Assembly (NCBI GenBank): GCA_026873275.1
Contig: JANTUC010000005.1
Coordinates: forward strand, 1,736,001-1,800,000
Direction: 5' to 3'
DNA from: Pseudopithomyces maydicus
Taxonomy: Eukaryota; Ascomycota; Dothideomycetes; Pleosporales; Didymosphaeriaceae
DNA length: 64,000 nt
The notes under the pieces are model-generated. The model was not told where the DNA came from. It searched no databases and saw nothing but the letters and a program-made list of their open reading frames with translations. Shown piece after piece: positions 45,796 to 57,562 of this stretch (the first letter of the stretch is position 1; every line of letters begins with the position of its first letter). Made by a program: the position numbers and the translations under genes.

Positions 45796-48265
45796 ATGTC
45801 TCGAGTAGTATCCAACCTCATCCTGCTCGGTAATCTTGCATACGCCTGCCAAACGGACTGGGATGCACTTGCTCAGCGTTCATATCACTACCAAAGGCAC
45901 AACCGCCATGCAAAACGTGCTGAGGTCGAGTACCCTCCTACTCTGAGTGAGACAGAGTCGATTCTAGTCAATTCTTTCGACAACAAATCTATTTCGGACT
46001 GGTCTTATTATTACACCCATGGCGATCATTTGGGCTCACACAACAAGAGCATGGCTGAGTGGACAGCACAGAAATGGCGAGACGCTGGCTTTGATGCTTG
46101 GCTTGAAGAGTTTCCTATCTGGGTGACTTACCCAGAGGTAGGCTGCCCATCAAAAACCTCCCCATTCGTTTTTTTAATTGACTTGATACAGCACAGCAGC
46201 TTGACATTAATCAGACCCGACAACACATCTCACGATGCAAATCTCGTAGAAGATGTACTGGCCGAAGACGACACGAGCTCCTATCCGAACCTTATCCCGG
46301 CTTATCATGCAATGAGCGCGTCTGGGTCGGTTACCGCAGAGTATGTTTATGTAGGGTATGTTTTCCCCGAAACACATATTGTCAAACCAACTAACAGGGT
46401 TTAGTCGTGGTACTCGTGCGGACTTCCAGGTTCTGAAAGATGCTGGAATTGATCTGAAATCGAAAATTGCCCTTGTCCAATATGGAGGAATTTACCGAGG
46501 CACCAAGGTGAAGAACGCACAAGATAACGGAATGGCGGGTTGTGTTATTTACACCGATCCTCTCGAAGATGGCGAGGTCACTGAAGAAAATGGCTACGAG
46601 GCTTATCCAAGTACGTAACAGGGTGCCTGCCTTGCAGGAAGCTAACAGAAATATAGATGGTCCGGCCCGTAATCCATCGTCTATACAGCGTGGTAGTGTC
46701 AGATTTTCTTCGCTGTACTCTGGCGACCCGACCAGTAAGTCCACCTCTCAAACAATCTGAAACTAGAACTAATGCATACTTTGCAAAGCTGTTGGGTGGG
46801 CCTCTTCCAATGACTCTGCACGTGGGGACGTCGAGCCCTACAATCCCTCTATCCCTTCCATTCCTCTTAGCATGAAAGACGCGCTGCAGCTGCTTGCTGC
46901 TCTCGAGGGAAACGGTGTTTCTGCGGCACAAGCGAACCGCAGCGGTTGGCAAGGTGCCTTTAGCAACATCACTTACGATTCTGGCCCTACCCCAGGTGCA
47001 TTGATCAACATTACTCACTTGATGCAAGGATATATCGCACCAGTTTGGGATGTTATCGGAGTGATCAACGGTACAAGCCCAGATGAAGTCGTCGTGGTTG
47101 GAAATCATCGCGATGCGTGGGTAAGGATATCCCGTGATCGCTCCTACTCCAATTGAATATCACTAAATCTTATAGGTAATCGGCGGGGCAGCAGATCCAA
47201 ACTCTGGCAGTGCCATCATGATTGAACTTGCGAAGGCGTTCGGCAAGCTTCTTGCGAAAGGTTGGAAGCCGAGAAGAACTATGTAAGCCTTCAGATCCTT
47301 GAAATATACTTATCCGACTGACATCTCTCAGTATTCTCGGCTCTTGGGATGCCGAAGAATTCGGTCTTCAAGGCTCCACGGAGTGGGTTGAAACCCATTT
47401 GCCGTGGCTCCAGACCACTACAGTAGCGTACTTGAATATGGATGTCGGCGTTTCGGGACCGCGGACAAACTTTGCTGGCTCCGGCGAGATTCAGACCTTC
47501 GTCATCGAGCAAATGAAGAAGATACTTTACCCAGAGGGCTTTGATGGTATATCAACACTCTATGATATGTGGTTCAATAGCACCAACGGCACGATATCGC
47601 CACTGGGAAGCGGCAGCGACTACGCAAGCTTTTACCAGAATGGCATCGCAAGTATCGATGTCGGTAGCAGCAATGGTAAGACGGATCCCGTGTACCATTA
47701 CCACTCCAACTACGACTCGTATCACTGGATGTCAACTTTTGCGGACCCAGGCTTCCGTATCCACACTGCCATGGGTCAATTTCTTTCTTTGGTGGTCTAT
47801 CACGTTGCTGATGATCCTTTAATCCCATGGGATCTTCCTCATGCTGCGACAGTTCTATCCTCATACTTTTCCGAGCTCAATGAGACGGTCTCCACCTCTG
47901 ATATCCAAGGACTCGATCTTACGCCTCTTGAAGATGCCATCACAGAATTTACTACACGGGCTGAACATATCGACAACATTGGAAAACAAGCTCTTGCATT
48001 CAATGACACAAACATGTTGGGTGTCGTGAACAGCAAGTTCCGCGATTTTCCAAGAGGGTTTGCAAGCGCGGGTGGCCTGCCAGGGAGGGAAACATTCAAG
48101 AATATCATCAGTGCGCCAGGTATTGATAACGGATATGGTGCAGACGTGTTTCCAGCAGTCACGGACAATGTTAATGGGGGGAATCAGACGGCGGCGCAGG
48201 AGTGGATTGAGAAAAGTGCAAAGGCTGTACTGAGGGCAGCTGAGATACTCAGAATCGGGGAGTAG
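45796..48265 (+). CDS. Secreted or vacuolar M28 peptidase, NAALADase / glutamate carboxypeptidase II type
   Basis: A di-zinc exopeptidase of family M28B with PA and dimerisation domains. Seven exons: 45796-46137, 46192-46355, 46405-46610, 46657-46734, 46789-47120, 47176-47282, 47332-48265, giving 720 residues. MSRVVSNLILLGNLAYAC is the signal peptide. The PA domain includes KIALVQYGGIYRGTKVKNAQ and GYEAYPNGPARNPSSIQRGSV. Zinc ligands and catalytic residues appear in VVVGNHRDAW, GGAADPNSGSA, LGSWDAEEFG and YHYHSNYDS. The C-terminal TFR-like dimerisation domain covers about 48000-48250. Many N-x-S/T sites support secretion. The first intron (54 nt) is divisible by three and stop-free. If retained it would insert 18 residues. 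Confidence 0.9.
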
Positions 48266-49131
48266 GGTATTCTTAAAGAAACAAGGGGGCTTAAAACAGA
48301 CGGAGAGGTATCATTAACTCTATAGGAAGTATATAATTCTGCCAATGATTGATATACCTGATCCCACACTGATAGTCCAACAATGAAGTTCCTATGACCT
48401 GGTCACGGAATGACTTACGAAATGAGTACGTGTAATAGGAACAACCCTTGAAAGAACACGTGCAATTATATCCTGTCGTTATTTGATGACTTGCAAACAC
48501 AGACCTCGGTCCGACGGCCGAAGCTTCGCTGAAGCTTGTGAAATGCGGGGCCCCGCACGTATCCTTGTCCGAATTGACCCCCTGTTCGCCAGGTACACCA
48601 TGAGATATTCATGATCAGTCCGCTTTTGTCTTCCTGATTTTCGTTAGCTCAATGAGCTCATTGTGTTTGCTTGTCGCATCATCTGGCGGGACAAATGAAA
48701 ATAGCAACGGACTTCACTATGCTTGATGCCTGACGGCCTTCATTAGACCGTGTGAATTACAAAGAACATAGACAGGTATACAACCCATGTTTCTTTTCAG
48801 CTCTTGAAATCTCCAGTCCCCCTTCCCCGCAATCGACGGGCGCCGAAGTCTCTCCAGATCCTTGAAAAAGTTCCTGCTTTGACCAACCAGATAAATGGTA
48901 CCCGGAAAGTAAGCATATGATCTACACGGCAATTTTTCCACCTTCTACATATCGACTCATGTCCGAAGTAAGGCAGTAGCTACCACGGTTTAGTGATACT
49001 TCCTTTCTCTGCAGCCAATGTAGAATTTAAGAACCGTCTCTGCTCGAACAACTCTTCATGATGTGAACCATTTCTCGGTATCAAAAATACTGACTATTTG
49101 TTGATCCAATTCGTCAAAAATCCGAGTTATA
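48266..49131. other. intergenic with palindromic GC element
   Basis: About 870 bp. It holds the palindromes at 48519-48557 listed separately and the HsbA promoter. No gene is supported. Confidence 0.5.
48519..48557. promoter_or_regulatory. palindrome cluster with inverted GCGGGG (CreA-type) sites
   Basis: CGAAGCTTCG (48519-48528) is a perfect 10-bp palindrome, followed by TGAAGCTT. TGCGGGGCCCCGCA (48544-48557) is a perfect 14-bp palindrome that contains GCGGGG on both strands. GCGGGG fits the SYGGRG consensus of the carbon-repressor CreA. It lies about 575 bp before HsbA. The function is inferred. Confidence 0.5.
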
Positions 49132-49730
49132 ATGCGTCTTGCACCATTCTTTACCTTGATTCCGCTCGCAGTTTGTCTGCCATCCAAACTCTACACTCCT
49201 CCCTCCCTCGCCCCTCAGGTCCTCGAGCAAATCACGGTTCTGAATGCATCCCTTACTCGTCTGACTACAGCTGTGAACGCTTTCGATGGCACGCTTTTGC
49301 ATGTGCTCCCTCAGTCTCTTGCAGTCATAGGTGCCGAGACATCTCTTGACGCAGCCACGTTGAAGACAACCTTCATCACAAAGGGAAGTGGCAACTTCAC
49401 TGAGACAGAAAGTAACAGTGTGGTTGGTGGGCTGGCAGGTTTGATCGTGCCAATTCAAGCGAGTTTGACGGCACTGAGTGAGAAGGTAAGCATGGGGTAC
49501 TGCAACTACATCGAGATGGGCTAACGTTCTACAAGTATGATGTATTCAAGAAAACATTAGAGTCTCCAATTGTACTATTGGATCTTAAGATCCTGAAGGC
49601 TCATACTGATGACTTGATCACTGCTATCACAGGGAAAGTAGTACCAGCTAGTGTTGGACTGCTTGAGTTAGGTAAAGGCATAATAGATGGAGCCTTCGAC
49701 GATGCGATCACTGTATACGATAAACGCTAG
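49132..49730 (+). CDS. Hydrophobic surface-binding protein A (HsbA) family
   Basis: HsbA proteins are small secreted fungal proteins that adsorb to hydrophobic surfaces and can recruit hydrolases. Two exons (49132-49485 and 49536-49730, donor gtaagc, acceptor acaag) give 182 residues. MRLAPFFTLIPLAVCLPS is a signal peptide. The body is helical with the family pattern VLEQITVLNASLTRLTTAVNAFDGT, then IQASLTALSEKYDVFKKTLESPIVLLDLKILKAHTDDLITAITGKV. There are no Cys in the mature part, unlike hydrophobins. It converges on the MFS gene, with 186 bp between the stops. Confidence 0.85.
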
Positions 49731-49916
49731 CAGTGATACTTTTAGCCCTGATATAATCAAGGAAGGAAGAATGAGGATATTCAAAGCAACGTACTCTTGC
49801 GTATATGTCTGTCAGACTCTATCTATATCTAGGCTTGGTCGTTGTATACAAGACTGTATAGCCTCCTCCACATGCCATGGGCCATGTCTCAACATAGCTT
49901 GGATACCACCTGGCTT

Positions 49917-51920
49917 TCAAGTGATGCGCCGAACCACCCCGTCCTCGCCACGCGCTTCACCCTGAAGCAGTATTTCATGCCCATCGCCTTCTTTTACAAA
50001 CTGTCCTGCGATACTACCAAGAATAGCCACGCATGCAAGGCTCCACCAACCTAACCCGACCATACCGTTATCCAACCCTTTCCCAAACACCCAACCGAAA
50101 ACAACGGGTCCAAAGGTTCTCGTGAAACTAGAAACAGATTGTCCCACCCCGTGCATTGTACCAAGGACCGAAGGGTGGGGACAGCAATTGTTAATGAGGA
50201 TAGCAGTGCATGGTAATGCGAACGTGCGCGCCAACACTTGAACAAACAAGACCCCCGTAATCGCAATCCAGATGAGTGCGCCCGAAACACCTGCCGGAGG
50301 CTCTGATGTACTGGGTACCAGACTAAGAAACGGTGCGAGGAAATAGGCAACAGGAAACAGGATCAGAAAAATCCGATAGCTTCGCGCTGTACCCAATCGA
50401 GCACTTAGACTTGGGTACAAGAATAGTTGCAGCGTTATGCCGATAACTCCGAGAATTGCGAGGGCGAGACCAATGCGTGGAGGTGGAAGAGCCATGCCGC
50501 CAGTGAAGTACAGAAAGCCGTGTGGCTTGAAGCCCGGTGGACTGGGATGTTGCGGGTCGAATCTTGGGGCTGAGAGAAATGTAAACCAGAGAGGATTGAA
50601 AGTACCGACATGCATCGCCATGAGACCATGAGACAACAGTGTAATGAGTACCTAAAGATCAAAAGAATCAGTCAGTTAACGTATATTCGAATAAGGAATC
50701 TGGAGATGATCAGGGCTTCCCTTCTTTTAGTCCGGTGGCAAGAGTCTTGAAATCTTTACAACAGCCTAATCGCTCACTTTTCTTGGGAACATTGCTTACG
50801 TTAGGTGTCCATATCCGTCGAAAAGGCAGCTTGGGTCTACCCGAGAGGACTTTATTAGGATAAGGTGCGCTTTGAGTCATGGACGTCGGCGTTGGCTGCA
50901 GTTCAGTAGCGGACTCCACCATGGACTCATCGCTAGGAATGGCAGTATACGCATGACCACCAGTAGATCTATGGCGAAGAACCCGACGTTTGATCCAACG
51001 CCCAACTTGAAGTCCGAGATCAAATTTATCTCTGCAGAGTTCGCCGGTTTCCTCGAGGAACAAGGATATGCCTAGGGTCGCTAGAAACAAGAAGAGGGCA
51101 CTGATCAGATTTGGTAGTGCATAGGGTGATTTTACCATCCATTGCACACCATTTTTACCACCAAATATCGAGTCAGGCCCAAAAACCGATGGGTAGCTTT
51201 CGACAGGACTGGCCAGCAGCCCCCTACTGTTTATTAATACTATCAGATGATACCAAAGAACGACCTACCAAGTATTGGGCCAATAATAACACCGATGTTG
51301 AAAGTCATGGGTAGCAGAAGAAATGCCCTGCTTTGATACTTTTTCTCCTTGATGATTTCGGAGATCATCGTCCTCATGACCCCAATATTGCCGTTCAATA
51401 CCCCGCCTAGGCACCGGAAAAAGAGCGCCGCTGCAAAGCTATGCGAGAATCCAAACCCTATGATAGATACCATAGTGCCCAGTAAACCGATAGATATGGC
51501 GCGCTTTCTTCCTCCATATTCGGCGTCAGCAAACCTACCCCACAGTATGGCAGTGAGAAATTGCGCGCCGGGAAAGGCAGCATGCAGGATGCCTGCCTGT
51601 GAAGCAATGATCGAATCCGGGAGGGAGGGATCGAAGGACTTTAGTTGATAAAAGACATAGGCCCCGAGCGATGTCTGGGTGAGAGGTTCGCTGAGTCGAG
51701 CGAGTGTCAACACTGCCAGTTGATCTTTTCGTGGGAGTGACAACCAAGTCACAGGTTTTTCTGCTGGTAGTGGAACTGGTCCGACATGATCGATGGAAGG
51801 CAGTGCAGCTCCGGCCTCAGCGTTCGTCCTGACGGTTAAATTTTGTCGCCGTCTACGGTGTTCTTCGTCCAAGACAGAGTTCTCGCTTTGTCCAGGTTGG
51901 CTTGTTGAGTGGGAGGTCAT
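49917..51920 (-). CDS. MFS transporter (ZIFL/YCR023c-like) with long central loop
   Basis: A 12-pass major facilitator of about 603 residues, substrate unknown. Exons are about 51269-51920, 50800-51223 and 49917-50651. Start MTSHSTSQPGQSENSV at 51920; an in-frame ATG at 52004 is possible. Motifs are GAYVFYQLKSF, FPGAQFLTAILWGRFADAEYGGRKRAI (motif A), FRCLGGVLNGNIGVMRTMISEI and GPDSIFGGKNGVQWMVKSPYALPNL. A roughly 100-residue cytosolic loop follows, ending FRRIWTPNV/LITLLSHGLMAMHVG across intron 2. Intron 1 has donor GTAGGT, but its acceptor leaves the frame one base short at the G5 run (51220-51224). One added G restores PILGGLLASPVESYPSVFG. Again a single missing base is the simplest reading. 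Confidence 0.85.
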
Positions 51921-52664
51921 GGTACATTCTCGAGCAGCCAAGCAAATTGGTGACTCGGAAGGACATAGATAAGATCCATCATAACGCCACTCGTCTGCAT
52001 TCAAGTGACTGGACTAGGGTCGGAGTAGAATCGCTCGGAATCAAGACGGCATGCGCTTTGTTGGCGCGTGGGGCAGGCGAACGGCCGGCCCTGGCCCTGG
52101 CCCGCGGGCCCTTGCTTGTCACGTGTACATCTGACGCCCGGGCCCGCGGGCAGCCGCTCTACTGATGGGAAGGCTGGCTAAATCTGCAACATTCGGGGCC
52201 ATGGCATGATACAGAACCATTTTGTTTCCGGCGTTGACAGGCTGCCGTGCGGTGCGAGATGCGAGGCGCGGGATGCAGGAAGCGGAACATAAGGACCTTG
52301 GAACCTTGGAAATCAACACATCACGTGGCAGGCTTTTGCGAGCTCCGAGTCCGACCAGACTGTTGTTGAATTCTTCTTTCCATCCCAGCCCAGCATTGAC
52401 TACATCATGACGGGTATGGTCTGGATGTTAGAAGGGCCTTCTTCAAGAGGAATACGCAAGAAAAAAGATAGAATAAGCTGATGATGTTCATCCGCAGCGA
52501 ATCTATGACGCAATTAAATCTGAGTGGTGAGGCGCAACGACGGTGGCGCAAGCTGTCAATCATTGCCTCATCTCAGAAAAGGGAAGAGATTCCATAATCA
52601 ACGGTCGCACCGCACAACTGATTCCACACGCATTCTCGAGTCGAATTGCTTATATTGCGTCTTG
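51921..52664. promoter_or_regulatory. divergent promoter between MFS and MsrB genes
   Basis: About 740 bp. It includes the duplicated GC palindrome around a CACGTG box (52098-52151). No gene is supported. Confidence 0.45.
52098..52151. promoter_or_regulatory. paired GCCCGCGGGC palindromes flanking CACGTG
   Basis: GCCCGCGGGC occurs at 52100-52109 and again at 52142-52151, with an E-box CACGTG at 52120-52125 between them. The symmetric arrangement in a divergent promoter suggests a shared control site. No factor is assigned. Confidence 0.5.
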
Positions 52665-53302
52665 ATGCGCTTCCCATCCATCCCAACCCTCATCCGCACA
52701 TTCCACGCCTTCACGAATACAACGTTTCGCGCGGCCAATCGCGGTTTATACGCCCCACCCCAGCGTGCGACACTCATCCGTTCTATGCCCAACATCCCGT
52801 TCCTGGGCGCGCTGTTCGGCACCAAGATGGCAGACAACACACAGTATCCATTGCAGAAGACAGAGGGCGAGTGGCAGGCCCAGCTTTCTCCGGGTACGTC
52901 TCTCACGCGTCTTCGTCCTTGCGTAGCTAACGCCTGTGCACAGAGCAATTTCGCATCCTCCGCAAGAAAGGCACCGAGCCTCCCGGCTCTGGCAAATTCG
53001 ATAAGCACTACCCTGACGCCGGTGTCTACACATGCGCTGGCTGCAATGCGCCGCTGTACAAGGCAAACCACAAGTTTGATTCCGGGTGCGGCTGGCCCGC
53101 CTTCTGGGACGCCTTCCCAGATGCCGTGGGCCAGCGGCCAGACCCAGGCTTGGGCATGATGCGGACAGAGATTGTTTGCAACAACTGTGGAGGACACTTG
53201 GGACACATTTTCAAGGGCGAGCGCTTCGGCAACCCGAAGGACGAGCGCCACTGCGTGAATAGCGTGTCCATTGATTTCAGCCCGGAGGACAAGAAGGAGT
53301 GA
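52665..53302 (+). CDS. Peptide-methionine (R)-S-oxide reductase (MsrB), probably mitochondrial
   Basis: MsrB reduces the R form of methionine sulfoxide in proteins using thioredoxin. Two exons (52665-52893 and 52944-53302) give 195 residues. The zinc site is formed by CAGC and CNNCGGHLGH. The catalytic Cys is in RHCVNSVSIDF, preceded by the conserved HIFKGERFGNPKDE. The substrate pocket has DSGCGWPAFWDAF. The first ATG gives a basic N-terminus without acidic residues (MRFPSIPTLIRTFHAFTNTTFRAANRGLYAPPQRATLIRS), typical of a mitochondrial presequence. In-frame ATGs at MPNIPFLGALFG and MADNTQYPLQ could give a cytosolic form. Confidence 0.93.
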
Positions 53303-54220
53303 CTCACACATGGCAAGAAGAGAAAGGGGGTCTACGAGAAGCTGTAGGCCAAGGCCATGGCAGAATGACGGATGATGACTTGATGAAATTGTAAACGTGT
53401 ACAATACATGCGATCTTCAAACAAGCACTTGTCAGAGTTTTTTTCGCTGTCACTTTTCATTGCAAACATCTACCAAGTCGATCAAGACCAAACTTGTTCT
53501 CTGTCGTCCTCATCTGGTTTTGCAATCGCACTTACCTACCGTATGCGCAGACCAACAAGCGACAGCCACTTGCCGTTGCCCTGCAAGCACCTATCGGTAT
53601 CTATAGAGGATATCTATACAATCCGGGGTATCGACTATAGCCATCGACCTTAGCGCGGTGTAATGTGGAATGACATGATTACAGTACTGCGCTGTCATGG
53701 CTGACCCGACATATGACCCCCGAGCCTTTCAGTGCACCTAGTGTAGCGAAGTGATGAGTTCGCGTGGGATGCATATGCCTCAATTTTGCAATGACTATGT
53801 CGTGCTGTGAAGAATAACTCCCAAACCGAGTAATAGTACTGGGAGGAAGGCCGCATTCATGGACCTACTAGCGTAGCCGCTAACCAATCACATGTCAGCC
53901 AAACTGGTGCACATGGAGGATAGGACGCCAACAACATCACATCCTCTCACCCTTGAACACCGCCCAAACTGCTTTCGAACGCCCCTCAAGTCCGTTGTTG
54001 GCCTTTAGCGGGCTGTGAGATCCCTCCTTCAGCTTTTGCGGATCTCCGTCAGTGGGCGCGCACCAACCCCACGCCCGTACCCAGTACCATTGATCTAATA
54101 CCCTGTTGGTCGTCTTTCCTGCTCACTTCTCATATTTTTCGCCTTTTCCTTCGGCAGCCGCGGTTACCTCTTCAACAGACATCGAGAAAGCTTCGGCTAT
54201 AATCGTTCAACACTACCCTC
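53303..54220. other. intergenic, MsrB 3' flank and F-box gene promoter
   Basis: About 920 bp. Nothing beyond short random open frames was seen. Confidence 0.5.
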
Positions 54221-55761
54221 ATGGAGCTTTTGGGGCTTTACTACGATGTTCTCATCAAGATATTGGAGGAAGTGGAACCTGAGGATTTGGCTGCTCTGGC
54301 GAGCACGTCCCTTGGATTTCATCACTTCATTAAAGGAAATGAGAAGCTCTATAAAGCACATTATTTGAGGAACTTTGTAAGTTACGGTTTGCTTTCCATG
54401 GGGGCGCTGTTCGCTAATCTGAGGAGGATGATCCGCGCCGAAAACCGGCAGACCCAGAGCCAGACTGGATTGCAGAACTTCAACGGCTGGTTAAATGCCG
54501 CAAGATATTCCAGTCGCAGAGCGTAGACGTGAAGGTAATTCCCCTACCATCTTACTATTCAAGTTTTGCTCTGACACCATGATGATAGTTCGAGAACTTT
54601 GACTTCGTATTGGACACTATCAACCATCTTTTCAGTACTGGCTCAGAACACCAGGGTAAATCTCTGAACAGAAACGAACTTATCTCTCTTTTTTCCAATT
54701 CTCAAAATGCAGATACATTTCTCCATAAATCATCTTTGTATGACCGGGCTGGCACAGAAATGCAATCACAAGCACTCGACCCAGAAATTCGCCACAAAAG
54801 CGCAAGGCTGCATTGTATCCACGGTATCCCCAGTGACACTACTGGCCGACGTATTCTCTCTGCTCACCCTTTTGCTCGGTCACGTGTTTATGATTTGCGA
54901 AATTACACAAGACGCTCGCGCTGGGGTCCATTCCGCAATGACGGTAGTATGCGCGTGGATTGGGAAGTCATCGAAAGCATCATGATCGTGCTTGGATACA
55001 ACAACCGCCTCTGTTCTCGTCGCTACATGGACCGATTCACGCTTCCCTGGTCCTCGCCATTCGCCAACATCTTCCAGGACCGCTTTGCCCATCTACCCTC
55101 TTCAACTTCCACCCCTCCAGCGCCGAGCCTAATCATGGAACCAAGTCTACCGCTTGAACTGCAGGATCCGTACAACATCTCCGGCATTTGGGCCCGCGTA
55201 GTATGTTTCCTTGATTACGATGATCTGCACCACTTCAATTTCAGCACAACAGCGGCTAGGACGCCCGAGGGGCAACCTTACCCACCAATTACAATGGAAG
55301 AGGCCATCCGTCATATATTGATGCGGCTAACCGTCACGGCCGTCACCGCTCCGGGAAAGAATGATGATCAGTCAATGCCAGTGGTGCATTTCGAAGGTAA
55401 GGCGCGAGCGGTAGATACGAACATGGATTCAAATACCAATTCAAGCATACTTGGTTGTGTAAGAACGACACCCGAGGGTGAGATTAGGTGGAGTACAGTA
55501 TGGGTTTTCAATGGGTGAGTTAGTCTCTTTGTTATCCCCAGTTCTTATTTCTGATGATTCCACAGAGATGAAGAGCGTTGGCGCAGCGAAGCAGTGCAAG
55601 TTGGTGGCCTACGCTCTAAACGCGGCGTTGTGGGTATATGGTACGACAAAAGCTTTGATCCACATGGGCCGGCTGGACCAACGGCGTTTTGGAAGGTACG
55701 GGAGCTAAGTGGTGGGAGTGCCGAAGATGAAAGTGGCGATAGTGATTGGATGGAAGATTGA
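54221..55761 (+). CDS. F-box domain protein
   Basis: Probably an SCF ubiquitin-ligase adaptor; its target is unknown. Four exons (54221-54376, 54424-54534, 54589-55514, 55566-55761) give 462 residues. The N-terminal F-box reads MELLGLYYDVLIKILEEVEPEDLAALASTSLGFHHFIKGNEKLYKAHYLRNF. The spliced part EDDPRRKPADPEPDWIAELQRLVKCRKIFQS is typical of a common Pezizomycotina F-box family. The C-terminus has RWSTVWVFNGDEERWRSEAVQVGGLRSKRGVVGIWYDKSFDPHGPAGPTAFWKV, also conserved in that family. The second exon could start three bases later at an alternative AG without changing the frame. Confidence 0.85.
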
Positions 55762-56439
55762 GCACATGTTTTCAGCTGGTGGAAAATTTCTATATCTGGA
55801 TTGTGGGATCACATGGCGTTTGGCGTCGGGCAAATTAGCGTAACATGCGCGCTCCGGTTTTATTGCCTCTCCGAACATTTGAGCTATCAGTGTATTTCCT
55901 ACTGACTATTTGGGAAACGGTCAATATCAGAACGTACGCGAAATTATCTGAGCAACAGGTATACTGCCAAATCAAAATGCTGGGATTATGTACATTGTAC
56001 CGTTCTCTCGTTATAACTCCTTCCAGACATACACGGCATATACAGGTGGAGTTCAAGTCTTACGGTTTACATAATGCAGTACTTACGATTAATTTCATGC
56101 GTTATCACTTAACAAAACATATCATAGAGTGACACGGGCTTGTCCATATAAATAGATATCTCCTATCAGATAGCTAGAAATCTCAATTGATCATTACAGT
56201 CGCTAAAGACCGAGGGGTATCCTGTGAGAGAATGCAGCTTAAAAATGGCAAATAAAATGATAGTGATGCAATCAGAAGGTTTCAGAACATCATAGCGGAC
56301 TATGATGACATCGATAGCGTTTATAAATCCCGTGTATGTTGCAAAGAACTTAGCTTTGGCGGTTTTTGATATATTGTAGATGGCCGTCGTGAAAATTCCC
56401 CGTAAATGCTACCGCATAATCTGGCTTTGTCGTGTAATA
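55762..56439. other. intergenic
   Basis: About 680 bp, AT-rich. No gene or RNA was seen. Confidence 0.5.
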
Positions 56440-56925
56440 TCACACGACAGTATAATTATCGACCAAGGCAGTCAATCCTGTAGTGATAGCAACTCCAGTT
56501 GTAGTGCTGTTTGATGTGGTAAAATTGCTTATTAGTCCCAACTTGGAGTCTTCGAGCTCGCTTGGTGTGAATCGTTGGCGGAGTGTGAGGGGAATTGTAA
56601 CAGCGAGTGTCAGAGTGACCAGGGTGATAAATACTATAATAGCGCAAATGTATGAGCTGACACAGCGTGCGCGAAGTAATTTACTTCGCCACTTAGATCG
56701 TAGAGTATGGTTTCCGTTGATTTCATATGCCGGTGGTGAAGATGCGGAAGGATGCAGATGTTGATTTTCAATAGATTCCTCGTGGATAGCAAAACGCTCC
56801 TGTTGACGTGGGGAGGATGACCCGAATACAAATGACTCGAGGTATTTGGAGGCGACTCTCTCAGTCCTAGTAGATAAGATACTGGGAATTTTGGAGCGAC
56901 GCGCCACAGCATCAGTGAGACTCAT
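56440..56925 (-). CDS. Small single-pass membrane protein, hypothetical
   Basis: Not recognised. A single exon of 161 residues starts at the ATG at 56925 (MSLTDAVARRSKIPS); an ATG at 56949 would add 8 residues. The N-terminal 85 residues are hydrophilic and include SPPAYE, a PPxY motif of the kind bound by Rsp5-type ligases. One membrane segment follows (SSYICAIIVFITLVTLTLAVTIPL). The outer tail of about 45 residues carries N-glycosylation sites (NFTTSNSTT, NYTVV). The layout is plausible for a real type II or III protein, but no homologous family is known to me. Confidence 0.5.
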   Translation of the reverse strand: MSLTDAVARRSKIPSILSTRTERVASKYLESFVFGSSSPRQQERFAIHEESIENQHLHPSASSPPAYEINGNHTLRSKWRSKLLRARCVSSYICAIIVFITLVTLTLAVTIPLTLRQRFTPSELEDSKLGLISNFTTSNSTTTGVAITTGLTALVDNYTVV

Positions 56926-56949
56926 GGTGAATGTATCAAATATAGTCAA

Positions 56950-57562
56950 GGAAAGTTGAGATTTCGAGATGCAGAAGCAGAAATAAGAAAAATGTACAGC
57001 ACGTATGTCAGTAGAAAATAAAAAGCTGACTAAAACAAAGAAACAAGAGAGCCCCTCAGGCTAACAATAGTATTCGAAAATCATTGAGGAATATTTGGAA
57101 CAAAGAACCTCAGTGGGCGTTTCGTGCCCCTCGTTTGCATCGATCAGAATCAAAACCTATTGGAAAAAGAAAAAGATATCGAAGCTGCTGCGTTCGGGCT
57201 GAACGCTGTGGTTCTATATATAGACTAGGCCGCCAAAACTGCGAGACAGTCGCGGCGGACGAAGGCTAATAAACAATTGAAAGTCTCTATAGTGGGAAAC
57301 GACTCATAGGCTCTATGAACACTAGTCTTACGTTCTGAATCCGCCCTAGAAAATATCGAGTAATCTGTGTCCCCAGCAGACCAAGCCTTGGAAGTTTCTC
57401 AAATTAATCACCGAACAACGACGGTGGTTATAAGACCAGATCTAATTACACCAACTCTACCTAAGCCCGTACTGCTATCCATTATACCGCAAACTGTTAA
57501 TCTATTACAAAAGTCCACCCGCAGCGCATAAATCTCGACAGGTGAAGAACGGACGACTACAC
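56950..57562. other. intergenic
   Basis: About 610 bp, AT-rich. No feature was recognised. Confidence 0.5.
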
